A stretch of DNA of 64,000 nt from Artemia franciscana (GCF_032884065.1 NC_088866.1:54754068-54818067), one strand, 5' to 3'; counted from the first letter of the stretch, positions 35,164 through 47,386 are shown. Numbers and translations are program-made. The notes: generated from the letters alone by a model not told the origin.

Positions 35164-36879
35164 TCAGACAGTTCGTGGTAACGAACTGTAATTAAGGAGC
35201 GACCCGGCTCAATAGTAACCAAAACTCTAAAAAATGAAATTTTGACACCAATACCTACATCAAAAGAATCGCAATTTAATGCTAATTTTAAATATATAAG
35301 TTTCATCAAGTTTAGTCTTACCCATCAAAAGTTACGAGCCTGAGAAAATTTGCGTTATTTTAGAAAATAGGGGGATACGCCCCCTAGAAGTCATAGAATC
35401 TTAACGAAAATCACACAAGCAGATTCAGCGTATCATAGACCCCTAATATAGAAGTTTCAAGCTCCTATCTGCAAAAATGTGGAATTTTGTATTTTTTGTC
35501 AGAAGAAAGATCACGGATGCGTGTTTATTTGTTTTTTTGTTGTTGTTTTTTTCCCCAGGGGTGATCGTATCAACCCAGTTGTCCTAGAATGTTGCAAGAG
35601 GGCTCATTCTAACGGAAATGAAAAGTTCTAGTGCCCTTTTTAAATGACCAAAAAAATTGGAGGGCACCTAGGCCCCCTCCCACGCTAATTATTTTACCAA
35701 AGTCAACGGATCAAAATTCTGAGATAGCCATTTTATTCAACGTTGTCGAAAAACTTTATAACTATGTCTTTGGGGACGACTTACTCCCCCACAGTCCCCA
35801 TGGGAGGGGCAACATGTTAAAAACTTTGACCAATGCTTGCATATAGTAATGGTTATTGGGAAGTGTACAGGCGTTTTCAGGAGGATTGTTTTGGTTGGGG
35901 GAGGGGTTGAGAAGAGGGGGATATGCTGGGGGAACTTTCCATCGATAATTTGTCATGGGGGAAGAAAATCTCCATGAAGGGAGCGCAGGATTTACTAGCA
36001 TTATTGGAAAAAAAAAACAATGAAAAAATAAATATGAAAAAGCTCTTTCAGCTGGAAGTAAGGAACAGCATTAAAACTTAAAACAAACAGAAATTATTAC
36101 CCATTTGAGGGGCTCACCTCCTCCTAATACCTCGCTCTTTACGCTAAAGTATTTTTAGTAATTTCAACTATTTATTCTACGGCTTTTGTGATTCTGGGGT
36201 CATTCTTAATGAATTGGGACAAAATTTAAGCTTTAGTGTAAAGAGCGAGGATCTGACAAGGGGGCGAACCTCCTCATATATGTAATACAAATATGAGAAT
36301 ACAAAAGTTCTTTACGTAAGCTAATTTATAAGTTACGTAAATCTTTTACTAATTAAAATATTCGTAAAAAATTAAAAGTTCTAGTTGCCTTTTTAATTAA
36401 CCAAAAAATCGGAGGGCAACTAGGCTTCCTCTCCCACTCTTTTTTTTCTCAAAATCATTCGATCAAAATTATGAGAAAGCCATTTAGCAAAAAAAAAAAA
36501 ATACAAATTTCGTTTTAATTATTCCTCTGCTGAGAGCCAAAATCAAAACATGCATTGTTTCAAAAACGTTCAGAAATTAAATAAAAAAAAACAAGTTTTT
36601 TTTAACTGAAAGTAAGGAGCGACATTAAAACTTAAAACGAACAGAAATTACTTCGTATAGGAGGAGGCTGCTTCCTCATCAACGCCCCGCTCTTTACGCT
36701 AAAGTTTTTTACTGTTTTAAAAAGGAGAATTGAGAGACAGAGTCAAACTTTAGCGTAAAGAGCGGGGCGTTGATGAGGAAGCAGCCTCTTTCATATACGA
36801 AGTAATTTCTGTTCGTTTTAAGTTTTAATGTCGCTCCTTACTTTCAGTTAAAAAAAAACTTGTTTTTTTTTTATTTGAT
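35164..36879 (+). mobile_element. Family A copy 8, complete (1.72 kb)
   Basis: The small hairpin is near 35169-35188. Half-unit 2 module (GGAGGGCACCTAGGCCCCCTCC) is near 35658 and half-unit 1 module (GGAGGGCAACTAGGC) near 36411. The internal inverted repeat is at about 36127-36250. The long hairpin is at 36576-36879 (stem GAGGCTGCTTCCTCATCAACG). A frame beginning with GTG (not ATG) at 35631 is shared with other copies. Confidence 0.95.
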
Positions 36880-38060
36880 ATCCATTTAAGATCAAAAGCA
36901 AGCAAATCATTATACTTGGCTCACTTGCAAATGTCATACCAAATCAGAAAATTCAAGCCATGTATAAATATAAAAAATACTCACTTTGCACCGTTGAAAC
37001 ATATTAAAGCAAACTATGATTCACCTGCGCAATAATATTTATAGCCCAAAGGTGTCATTTTGACTAGATTTAAGAAATGAACAACCCATTGGTTGAACAA
37101 CTGTCTTCTTTTGACCAATTAAATTTGAGGGAAATGTGAAGGATGTCTACTGTTTGCACTCTGGTTTTCTTTCTAGAGAACCCTTGTTCCGCCATACATG
37201 GCGAGCTTCTACAGAAACGTTTCCTATTTGCACCACGAACGGGATTCTTCACGCCAAACGTATCTTATGACACCGGTGTACACAATTTTTGAATGGTACC
37301 CCTTCAGTGAAATCTTAAACTCCAATATAGACTTACACCTTTCACAGAAAAATTAGTATTATACTTTAATAAAATCCTGGAAAGTAAGCTTAAAGGATTG
37401 GCTTTAGGTATCTAAAAAAAAACATAAGACTACAGCAAGAGAATTTGACCACTTACTTCCAAATAAAAGTAGTATTTTAAACGAAAAAAATTATATATCC
37501 TTTGCTTTCCACAACAAAAAGAAAAAGTCTGCAGCTATTTCAGAGACAAGATAATTATAATATTTATATTATAGTTATAATTTATTATAAATTATTAATT
37601 ATAATTTATATTACATTATAATATTTATGTATATTTTTCCTTTTTTTTTAAACTATAGTCAACAAATCTTCTCTAAGATTGGTATTGGGTCAATTTTCCT
37701 TCTTTTTTCACGCAGTGAAAAAAGAAGGAAATTTCACTAAGCCCTGCTTTTAACATATAACCATTTCATTAATTGAAAAAAAGTTAATCAGTATAATAAA
37801 ATGAAAACGTGCTTCAAATTAGTTATCTTACTTCAGCTTAATAATAAATGTGATGCTGGGTATCTGATTTAATTCTTTATAATTTTCGATCCCAGAGCGC
37901 TTTCTGAGTGCTTAAACATCAGTTTTTAACGTGTGGAATTTTAAAGGACAATCCATTTATATAACGCTGATTAAGATCTTTTACTATTGTGTATGTTTCC
38001 GTGCCTCAGATGAGACTGAGTTAAGGGAAACTGCTTGAGTCGTCCTTTCTTAATCTAATT
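36880..38060. other. No recognisable gene; AT-rich, one strong hairpin
   Basis: AT-rich intergenic or intronic DNA including a TTATAATTTATTA-type stretch at 37556-37630 and the hairpin at 37695-37731. The minus-strand frame at 37070-37252 is Arg/Lys-rich but unrecognised. Confidence 0.45.
37695..37731. repeat. Perfect 17-bp inverted repeat, 3-nt loop
   Basis: TTTCCTTCTTTTTTCAC, loop GCA, then the exact complement. One arm is pyrimidine-only apart from its last three bases. It is not flanked by an obvious gene, so no regulatory role can be assigned. Confidence 0.85.
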
Positions 38061-38065
38061 TTTAG

Positions 38066-38250
38066 GGATAGACTTTGCATTTCCACAAATGGGGGAATCC
38101 TCTTCGTGCGCAAATTTCCTTGAGGTTTTTACTCTGGAAAACCTGAGATCTGTGATTGAACATGTTTTACTAGTGTTGGTTATGGAACAGTCCTATTCGC
38201 AGCCAAATAAGGATGCTCTACACGGCTACTTTTTTTACAGTAATTGTAAG
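38066..38250 (+). CDS. Candidate internal exon, protein unidentified
   Basis: A pyrimidine-rich acceptor (TTAATCTAATTTTTAG, ending 38065) precedes 185 bp open in one frame. It ends at AAG followed by the donor GTGAGG (38251). The predicted peptide runs IDFAFPQMGESSSCANF, then LEVFTLENLRSVIEHVLLVL, then VMEQSYSQPNKDALHGYFF, then YSNCK. It looks like a normal globular sequence with an amphipathic helix, unlike the low-complexity frames around it. It enters with 1 base carried from the previous exon and leaves in phase 0. The frame continues past the donor to a stop at 38278, so an alternative is a short terminal exon. I do not recognise the family. The same strand as the channel gene is not evidence that they are one gene. 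Confidence 0.5.
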
Positions 38251-38949
38251 GTGAGGAGGCTTGAATGGAATATATTGTAAATTATGAAAACTTGAATTGA
38301 TTTAAAAACCGCTTTCTGTACGAAATCAGGTTTAAGTCTAAAATTGCGATTGTTGAAAAGGAAGTATGTTAAAAAAAACAGTTCTTAACTATATAATATG
38401 CAAAGTAATTGTAATAAATACATTTTGATTGTATATCCACTATGCTTACCACCCCCCCCCCCATAATGTGTAAATATATATCCCAAATTGTATATTTCCC
38501 GTGTGTTTTTCCGATTCTTGATTTCGTCTCATTTGATATTAATTTACGGGTACAAGGGTTGAAACAAAAGTAATGAATAGCTAAATGCATGGCAAACATA
38601 ATTTGGGCTATATATCTGCACATTTGGTGAGTAGGGGTTGTGGGTAAAGTATAGTGGAGATGCGGTCAAAATGTGTTAACTACGATTCTTCTGCATCCTA
38701 TGAGGTAAGAACTGTTTTATTAACATGTTTCTTACTTAACATCACCAATTCAACACTAATGCCTAAGCTTTATCAAGGTGAATGAAATTTACTAGGATCA
38801 GCACAAATATCAAGTCGTAAGGTTTCACTTGGCTAAATTAGCTCTTTAAAAATGTTAATGAAAGCTTGTTTGAAAAGCACCAGTTTACCTTATACTGTTT
38901 TCTCAGACAAATCGACTGATATACAATGACTTAGGAGTATTTGCGTAAA
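38251..38949. other. No recognisable gene
   Basis: AT-rich, with a C-run (about 38451-38461). No supportable exon or element. Confidence 0.4.
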
Positions 38950-40666
38950 TCAAACAGTTCGTGGTAACGAACTGTAGTAAGGAGTGACCCGGCTCAATAG
39001 TAACCAAAACTCTAAAAAATGGAATTTTGATACCAATAGCTGCATCAAAAGAATTGCATTTTAATGCTGGTTTTAAATATATAAGTTTCATCAAGTTTAG
39101 TCTTACCCATCAAAAGTTACGAGCCTGAGAAAATTTGCGCTATTTTAGAAAATAGGGGGAAACACCCCCTAAAAGTCATGGAATCTTAACGAAAATCTCA
39201 CCATCAGATTCAGCGTATCAGAGAACCCTACTGTAGAAGTTTCGACCTCCTATCTACAAAAATGTGGAATTTTGCATTTTTTGCCACAAGGCAGATCACG
39301 GATGCGTGTTTATTTGTTTTTTTGTTTTTTTTTCCCAGGGGTGATCGTATCGACCCAGTTGTCCTAGAGTGTTGCAAGAGGGCTCATTCTAACGGAAATA
39401 AAAAGTTCTAGTGCCCTTTTTAAGTGACCAAAAAAATTGGAGGGCACCTAGGCCCCCTCCCACACTAATTATTTTCCCAAAGTCAACGGACCAAAATTCT
39501 GAGATAGCCATTTTATTCAATGTAGTCGAAAAACCTTATAACTATGTCTTTGGGGACGAATTACTCCCCCACAGTCCCCTTGGGAGGGGCAACAAGTTAC
39601 AAACTTTGACCTGTGCTTACATATAGTAATGGTTATTGGGAAGTATACAGGCGTTTTTAGGAGGATTTTTTTTTGGTTGGGGAGAGGGATTGAGAAGAGA
39701 GGGATATACTGGGGGAACTTTCCGTCGAGAATTTGTCATGGGAGAAGAAAATTTCCATGAAGGGAGAGCAGGATTTACTAGCATTATTTAAAAAAAAAAA
39801 AATTAAAAAATAAATGTGAAAAAGCTTTTTCAGCTGGAAGTAAGGTACAGCAATAAAACTTAAAACAAACAGAAATTATTACCCATATGAGGGGCTCACC
39901 TCCTTCTAATACCTCGCTCTTTACGCTAAAGTATTTTTAGTAACTTCAACTATTTATTCTACGGCTTTTGTGATTCAGGGGTCATTCTTAATGAACTAGG
40001 ATAAAATTTAAGCTTTAGTGTAAAGAGCGAGGTACTGACGATGGGGCGAATCCCCTCATATATGTAATAAGAACATGAGAATACAAAAGTTCTTTACGTA
40101 AGCTAATTTATAAGTTACGTAAATCTTTTACCAATAAAAATATTCGTAAAAAATTAAAAGTTCTAGTTGCTTTTTTAATTAACCAAAAAATCGGAGGGCA
40201 ACTAGGCTTCGTCCCCCGCTCTTTTTTTCTCAAAATCATTCGATCAAAATTACGAGAAAGCTATTTAGCAAAAAAAAAAAAAAAAAAAATATGCAAATTT
40301 CGTTTTGATTGTTCCTCTGCGGAGAGCCAAAATCAAAACATGCATTGATTCAAAAACGTTCAGAAATTAAATATAAAAAAACAAGTTTTTTTTAACTGGA
40401 AGTAAGGAGCGACATTAAAACTTAAAACGCACAGAAATTACTTCGTATATGAAAGAGGCTGCTACCGCATCAACGCCCCGCTCTTTACGCTAAAATTTTT
40501 TACTGTTTTAAAAAGAAGAATTGAGAGAAAGAGTCAAACTTTAGCGCAAAAAACGGGGTGTTGATGAGGTAGCAGCCTCTTTCATATACGAAGTAATTTC
40601 TGTGCGTTTTAAGTTTTAATGTCGCTCCTTACTTCCAGTTAAAAAAACTTGTTTTTTTTATTTAAT
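38950..40666 (+). mobile_element. Family A copy 9, complete (1.72 kb)
   Basis: TCAAACAGTTCGTGGTAACG opens the element. The long hairpin is at 40366-40666. Three private variants (CTGGAAG, CGCACAG, GCTACC) occur in both arms as complementary changes, while some loop-proximal positions no longer match. The remainder is closely similar to copies 4, 8 and 10. Confidence 0.95.
40366..40666. repeat. Long terminal hairpin of family A copy 9
   Basis: Arms of about 130 bp around a ~40-nt loop. Left-arm CTGGAAGTAAGG pairs with right-arm CCTTACTTCCAG, CGCACAG with CTGTGCG, and GGCTGCTACC with GGTAGCAGCC. In most other copies these positions read CTGAAAG, CGAACAG and GCTTCC. Mismatches occur near the loop (GCATCAACGCC against GGTGTTGATGA). 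Confidence 0.93.
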
Positions 40667-41444
40667 AAAGAGTAGAGCCTAACCCAGCAGCGCGAGTTTA
40701 AACTAAACCAAAAGTAAAAATATATCTAACTTTCGCAAGTCCCCGCATCCTGACAAAGATTAGTCTTCAAAAGAATTGATTTTTCTTTGTGTAATTGATT
40801 CTTAGGAATTACTTCTGCCAGGTTAAATTTATTTGCAGTATAGGGGATCTGGCACTTTAATAAAAGTCTAGCCCTTTCTGATTAAAATAGAGGACGATGA
40901 AGCTTCTAGAAATGAACATTGAAAGAACAAAATGGGAACCACGGCGCCCTATCGCGGGAATAATTTTTGGGTACTGAATATCAAAAAACCAATATCAAAG
41001 GAGTATTGTAAATAAATGCAACAGATCTACCTTGCTGCCCGTTGTTGGAATAACTGAAATATAAATAAGAAAACAATCAAATAGCAATTTAAAGCTAGTA
41101 TACAATATAACTACCTTGTATGTAATACATATAAGGTAATTAGTACATAATAGTCTATAATTGGCTTATAATTGGCTCATAATTGTGTTTATAGGAGTTG
41201 CATTGCTTAAGATAAAAAAAAATCAGGGTCAGGTGAGATGTAAAGTCAGGTCAGATCAGCCTCCAATACCAAAAGCCGCTATTACGGCCTGTCAATTATT
41301 TTTGTATTTACTATAATGCTAAAAAAGAAACATAAAAAGAGCAAATATAACAAACAAGCAAAAAATCGATCAAAAGATAGGTGGACACGAACACAAAGGC
41401 AAATGTGCAAACTATCATAGGCAAAGCAACAGCCCTGTGTAAGT
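40667..41444. other. No recognisable gene
   Basis: AT-rich spacer between two family A copies whose long-hairpin ends face each other. Confidence 0.45.
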
Positions 41445-43158
41445 ATTAAATAAAAAAAACAAGTTTTTTTTAACTGAAAGTAAGGAGCGACATTAAAACT
41501 TAAAACAAACAGAAATTACTTCGTATATGAAAGAGGCTGCTTCCTCATCAACGCCCCGCTCTTTACGCTAAAGTTTGACTCTGTCTCTCAATTCTTCTTT
41601 TTAAAACAGTAAAAACTTTAGCGTAAAGAGCGGGGCGTTGATGAGGAAGCAGCCTCTTTCATATACGAAGTAATTTCTGTTCGTTTTAAGTTTTAATGTC
41701 GCTCCTTACTTTCAGCTAAAAAAACTTGTTTTTTTTTTATTTAATTTCTGAATGTTTTTGAATCAATGCATGTTTTGATATTGGCTCTCCGCAGAGGAAT
41801 AATTAAAACGAAATTTGCATTTTTCTTTTTTTTTGGCTAAATGGCCTTCTCATAATTTTGATCGAATGATTTTGAGAAAAAAAGAGCGGGGGAGGAAGTC
41901 TAGTTGCCCTCCGATTTTTTGGTCAATTAAAAAGGCAACTAGAACTTTTAATTTTTTACGAATATTTTTATTAGTAAAAGATTTACGTAACTTATAAATT
42001 AGCTTACGTAAAGAACTTTTGTATTCTCATATTTTTATTACATATATGAGAGGGTTCGCCCCCTTGTCAGATCCCCGCTCTTTACACTAAAGCTTAAATT
42101 TTGTCCCAATTCATTAAGAATGACCCCAGAATCACAAAAGCCGTAGAATAAATAGTTGAAATTACTAAAAATACTTTAACGTAAAGAGCGAGGTATTAGG
42201 AGGAGGTGAGCCCCTCAAATGGGTAATAATTTCTGTTTGTGTTAAGTTTTAATGCTGTTCCATACTTCCAGCTGAAAGAACTTTTTCATATTTATTTTTT
42301 CATTGTGCTTTTAAATAATGCTAGTAAATCCTGCGCTCCCTTCATGGAGATTTTCTTCCCCCATGACAAATTATCGATGGAAAGTTCCCCCAGCATATCC
42401 CTCTCTTCTCAACCCCACCCCCAACCTAAAAAATCATCCTGAAAACGCCTGTACACTTCCCAATAACCATTACTATATGTAAGCATTGGTCAAAGTTTGT
42501 AACTTGTTGCCCCTCCCATGGGGACTGTGGGGGAGTAATTCGTCCCCAAAGACATTGTTATAAAGTTTTTCGACTACGTTGAATAAAATGGCTATCTCAG
42601 AATTTTGATCCGTTGAATTTAGTAAAATAATTAGCGTGGGAGGGGGCCTAGGTGCCCTCCAATTTTTTTGGTTACTTAAAAAGGGCACTAGAACTTTTCA
42701 TTTCCGTTAGAATGAGCCCTCTTGCAACATTCTAGGACAACTGGGTCGATACGATCACCCCTGGGAAAAAAAACAAAAAAAAAACAAAAAACAAATAAAC
42801 ACGCATCCGTGATCTGCCTTCTGGCAAAAAATACAAAATTCCACATTTTTGTAGATAGGAGCTTGAAATTTCTACAGTAGGGTTCTCTGATACGCTGAAT
42901 CTGATGGTGTGATTTTCGTTAAGATTCTATGACTTCTAGGGGGCGTTTCCCCCTATTTTCCAAAATAACGCAAATTTTCTCAGGCTCGTAACTTTTGATG
43001 GGTAAGACTAAACTTGATGAAACTTATATATTTAAAATCAGCATTAAAATGCTATTCTTTTGATGTAGGTATTGGTATCAAAATGCCATTTGTTAGAGTT
43101 TTGGTTACTATTGAGCTGGGTCGCTCCTTACTACAGTTCGTTACCACGAACTGTTTGA
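41445..43158 (-). mobile_element. Family A copy 10, complete (1.71 kb)
   Basis: The long hairpin is at 41445-41745 (subtype GAGGCTGCTTCCTCATC). One arm reads ACAAACAG while its partner reads CTGTTCGT, so at this site the arms disagree. The small hairpin end is at about 43134-43158. Opposite orientation to copy 9. Confidence 0.95.
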
Positions 43159-43159
43159 A

Positions 43160-43504
43160 AGAGAAGCTTGGGCAAAAAGTATTACTTATATTTTTTTATG
43201 TTGTTTTGTTTAGACCATGGCTTTTTGTATAGAAGGAGGTGTCGTAGAAATTTCAAAAACGGCTCATTCGATTATGACTCAAAAGTGATAGGAGGGAATA
43301 ACAGAAATGTTTCTATCAATTTTGACGGCAGTGATCATTATATTTGGAAAAAGTATATTGAATGGGGAATCGTGTGGTATATACCTTATTTTTTCTATCT
43401 GACTTTTTTCCTGTATCATGAATTTGTCAAATTTTGCTTACAGTTTTTCATAATTGTCTTATATTTTAAAACGGTAAAACAAATTTTGTTTAATGTAAGA
43501 GAAG

Positions 43505-43546
<42 letters not shown>
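43160..43546 (+). other. Unassigned frame ending in a poly-A tract
   Basis: Between family A copy 10 and family B a plus-strand frame (ATG at 43198, TAA at 43507-43509) reads through RRRCRRNFKNGSFDYDSKV and several hydrophobic aromatic segments. It stops just as a 39-nt poly-A tract (43508-43546) begins. TGTTTTGTTTAG at 43202-43213 could be a splice acceptor. A stop next to poly-A would fit a retroposed 3' end, but the poly-A may equally belong to family B. No protein similarity recognised. Confidence 0.3.
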
Positions 43547-43547
<1 letters not shown>

Positions 43548-44557
43548 AAGAGCTAAGAGATCATATGGCCCTTGTGACGAGGCCGGAAGAGCCAAGAGCT
43601 CATATGGTATGAGCTCTAGCAAAATTCTAAAAATCAATAGAATGATTTAAAAGGAAAATCAGAGGCTTTATGCCGATCGGGATTTAAAACAAGAGCTCTG
43701 AGTCACGAGGTCCTTCTAAATATCAAAATTCATTAAGATCCGATCACCAGTTCGTAAGTTATAAATATCTCATTTTTTCTAATTTTTCCTCTCCCTTCAG
43801 CCCCCCAGATGGTCGAATCAGGGAAAACGACTATATCAAGTCAATCTGTGCAGCTCCCTAGCACGCCTACCAATTTTCATCGTCCTAGCACGTCCAGAAG
43901 CACCAAACTCGTCAAAGCACTGGACTCCACCCCTAAATCCCCCAAAGAGAACAAATCTAGTACGGTTACATCAATCACGTATCTACGACATTTGCTTATT
44001 CTACCCACCAAGCTTCATCCTGATTCCTCCACTCTAAGTATTTTCCAAGATTTCTAATTTCCCCCTCCAACTCCCCCCAATGTCAACAGATCTGGTCAGG
44101 ATTTGAAATAAGAGCTCTGAGACATGATTTCCTTCTAAATACCAAATTTTATTAAGACCCGGTCACCTTTTCCTAAGTTAAAAATAACTCAATTTTTCTG
44201 ATGTTTCCAAATTAACACCCCCCAGCTCCTCCAAAGAGAACGGATCCGTTCCAGTTATGTCAATCACGTATCTAGAATTTGTGCTTATTCTTCCCATCAA
44301 GTTTCATCCCGATCTCTTCACTTCCCCTATGTCCCCGGATCAAATTCGAGTCGAAAATGGAGCATCTGAGACCTAAGATCCTTCTATATATCAAGTTTCA
44401 TTAAGATCCGATCACCTATTCGTAAGATAAAGATAACCCAATTTTCACGTTTTCCAAGAATTCCGGGTTCCTCCTACAACTCCCTCCCCAATGTCAGTGG
44501 ATCTGGTCGGAATTTAAAATAAGAGCTCTGAAGCACAAGTTCCTTCTAAATATAAAA

Positions 44558-46217
44558 TCAAGCAGTTCGTGGTAACGAACTGTAGTAAGGAGCGACCCGG
44601 CTCAATAGTAAACGAAACTCTAAAAAACGGAATTTTGATCCTAAAAGATACATCAAAAGAATCGAATTTTCATGCTGATTTTAAATCTATAAGTTTCATC
44701 AAATTTAGTCTCTGTCGTCAAAAGTTACGAGCCTGAGAAAATTTGCCTCATTTTGGAAAATAGGGTGAAACACCCACTAAAAGTCATAGAATCTTAACGA
44801 AATCACGGGTGCGTGTTTATTTGTTTGTTTGTTTGTTTTTTTTCTTTTCCCCAGGGGTCATCGTATCGACCAAGTGGTCCTAGAATGTCGCAAGAGGGCT
44901 CATTCTAACAGAAATGGAAAGTTCTAATGCCCTTTTTAAGTGACCAAAAAAATTGGAGGGCACCTAGGCCCCCTCCCACGCTCATTTTTTACCCAAAGTC
45001 AACGGATCAAAATTTTGAGATAGCCATTTTGTTCCGCATAGTCGAAAACCATAATAACTATGTCTTTGGGAATGACTTTACCCCACAATCCCCAAGGGAG
45101 GGGCTGCAAGTTACAAATTTTGACCAGTGTTTACATACAGTAATAGTTATTGGGAAGTTTACAGACGTTTTCAGGGGGATTTTTTTGGTTTGGGGGTGGG
45201 GTTGAGGGGAGGGGCCATGTGGAAGGATCTTTCCTTGGAGGAATATGTCATGGGGGAAGAAAAATTCAATGAAGAAAAAATTAAAAAAAAAGGGCGCAGG
45301 ATTTTCTAGCATTACTATAAAAAAATAATGAAAAAATAAGCATGAACACGTTTTTTCAATTGAAAGTAAGGAGTAGCACTGAAACTTAAAACGAACAGAG
45401 ATTATTACGCATTTGAGGTGTTCTAAAAATACTTTAGTATAAAGAGCGTAGTATTTAGGAGGAGATAAATACCTCGCTCTTCATGCTAAAGCATTTTTAG
45501 TAATTTCAATTATTTATTCTACGGCCTTTCTGATTCAGGGGTCATTCTTAAAGAATTGGGACAAAACTTACGATTTAGTGTAAAGAGCGAGGTATTAACG
45601 AGGGTACAAACCCCCTCGTATACATAATAAAAATATAAGAATATAAAAGTTTGTTACGTAAGTTAATTCTTAAGTTACGTATATTTTTTACAAATAAAAA
45701 CGTTCGTTAAAAATTAAAAGTTCTAGTTGCCTTTTTAAGTAACCGAAAAATTGGAGGACTACTAAGCCTCCTTCCCCACCCCTTATTTTTCAAAATCGTC
45801 TGATCAAAACTAAGAGAAAGCCATCTAGCCAAAAAAAGAATTAATATGCAAATTTCGTTTTTATAATTTATGCGCGGAGAGACAAAATCAAACATACATT
45901 AGTTCAAAAACGTTCAGAAATTAAATAAAAAAACTTGTTTTTTTTAACTGAAAGTAAGGAGCGACGTTAAAACTTAAAACGAACAGAAATTACTCCGTAT
46001 ATGAAATGGGTTGTCCCCTCCACAATCCCTCGCTCTTTACGCTAAAGCTTTTAATTGTTTTAAAAAGTAGAATTGTGGCAAAGAGTCAAACTTTAGCGTA
46101 AAGAGCGAGGGATTGCGGAGGGGACAACCCATTTCATATACGGAGTAATTTCTGTTCGTTTTAAGTTTTAACGTCGCTCCTTACTTTCAGTTAAAAAAAC
46201 AAGTTTTTTTTATTTAA
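44558..46217 (+). mobile_element. Family A copy 11, complete, nested in family B
   Basis: The element starts TCAAGCAGTTCGTGGTAACG. Its long hairpin is at 45920-46217 (stem GAAATGGGTTGTCCCCTCC). It interrupts a family B unit: left flank CTTCTAAATATAAAA, right flank TTTCATTAAGATC. The undisturbed unit at about 47140 reads ATAAAATTTCATTAA. About 110 bp of the usual body are missing near 44800 (GAATCTTAACGAAATCACGGG). Private arm variants (GACGTT/AACGTC, and CTTG/CAAG at the stem base) are shared by both arms. Confidence 0.95.
45920..46217. repeat. Long terminal hairpin of family A copy 11
   Basis: Arms of about 125-130 bp. The stem base reads AAACTTGTTTTTTTTAACTG on the left and CAGTTAAAAAAACAAG on the right. 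In other copies these are CAAG left and CTTG right, so the short word is inverted in both arms together. GCGACGTTAAAAC pairs with GTTTTAACGTCGC where the consensus is GACATT/AATGTC. One arm mismatch: CCACAATCCC against GGGATTGCGG. Confidence 0.93.
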
Positions 46218-47386
46218 TTTCATTAAGATCTGATCACCCGTTCGTAAGTTGCAAATACCTCATTTTTTCTAATTTTTTCGAATTATTCCCCTCCCCCAAG
46301 TCCACCAAATAGAGCGGATCCAGTCCGGTTATGTCATTTCCGTATCTTGAACTTGTTTTTATTCATCCCACCCAGTTTCCTTCTGATCTCTCCGCTTTAA
46401 GTATTTTCTGAGATTTCTACCACCACCACCCCCCCCCAACTGCCCCACACAATGACACTGGATCCGGCTGGGATTTAAAATAAGAGGTCTGAGTTACGAG
46501 GTCCTTCTAAATATGAAGTTTCCTGAAGATCCGATCACTCCTTCGTAAGTTAAAAATACGTCATTTTTTCTAATTTTTCGGAATTAACCCTCCCAAATCT
46601 TCCAGATAAATTTGATCTTCCAAATCAGAATTAATCTTCCCATTAGAGCGGGTCCGTTCCGATTATTTCAATCATATATCTAGGACGTCTGCTTATTTTT
46701 CCCACCAAGTTTCATCCCGATCCCTCCACTCTAAGCATTTTCCAAGATTTTAGCCCCCCCCCCCAAAAAAAAAAAATTCCCCCAATGTCACCAGATATGG
46801 TCTTGATTTAAAATAAGAGCTTTGAGACACGATATCCTTCTAATATCAAATTTCATTGAGATCCGATCACTCGTTCGCAAGTTAAAAATACCTCATTTTT
46901 TCTAATTTTTCAGAATTAACCCTCCCCTCCCCAACTACGCCGAAGAGAGTGGATCCGTTCCGGTCATGTCAATAATGTATCTAGGACTTTTGCTTATTTT
47001 TCACACCAAGTTTCATCCCGATCCCTCCACTCTAAGCGTTTTCCAAGATTTTAGGTCCCTCCCTCCAATTTCCCCTAATGTCACCGGATCTGGTCAGGAT
47101 TTAAATGATAGCTCTGAGACACGGTATCCTTCCAAAAATAAAATTTCATTAAAATCCCATCACCTGTTCATAAGTTAAAAATACTTAATTTTTTCTATTT
47201 TTCCTGAATTAACTGGCCCCGACTCCCCCCCCCCCCCCAGATGGTCAAATCGGAAAAACGACTATTTCTAATTTGATGTGGTCTGGTCCCTAATACGCCT
47301 GCCAAATTTCATCGTCCTAGCTTACCTGGAAGTGCGTAAAGTAGCAAAACCGGGACAGACCGACAGAATTTACGATCGTTATATGC

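Noticed and set aside
43809-44057. Ser/Thr/Pro-rich frame as a mucin-like or regulatory protein
   Set aside because: It lies within the family B tandem unit and the same wording recurs at 46966-47178 in altered frames.
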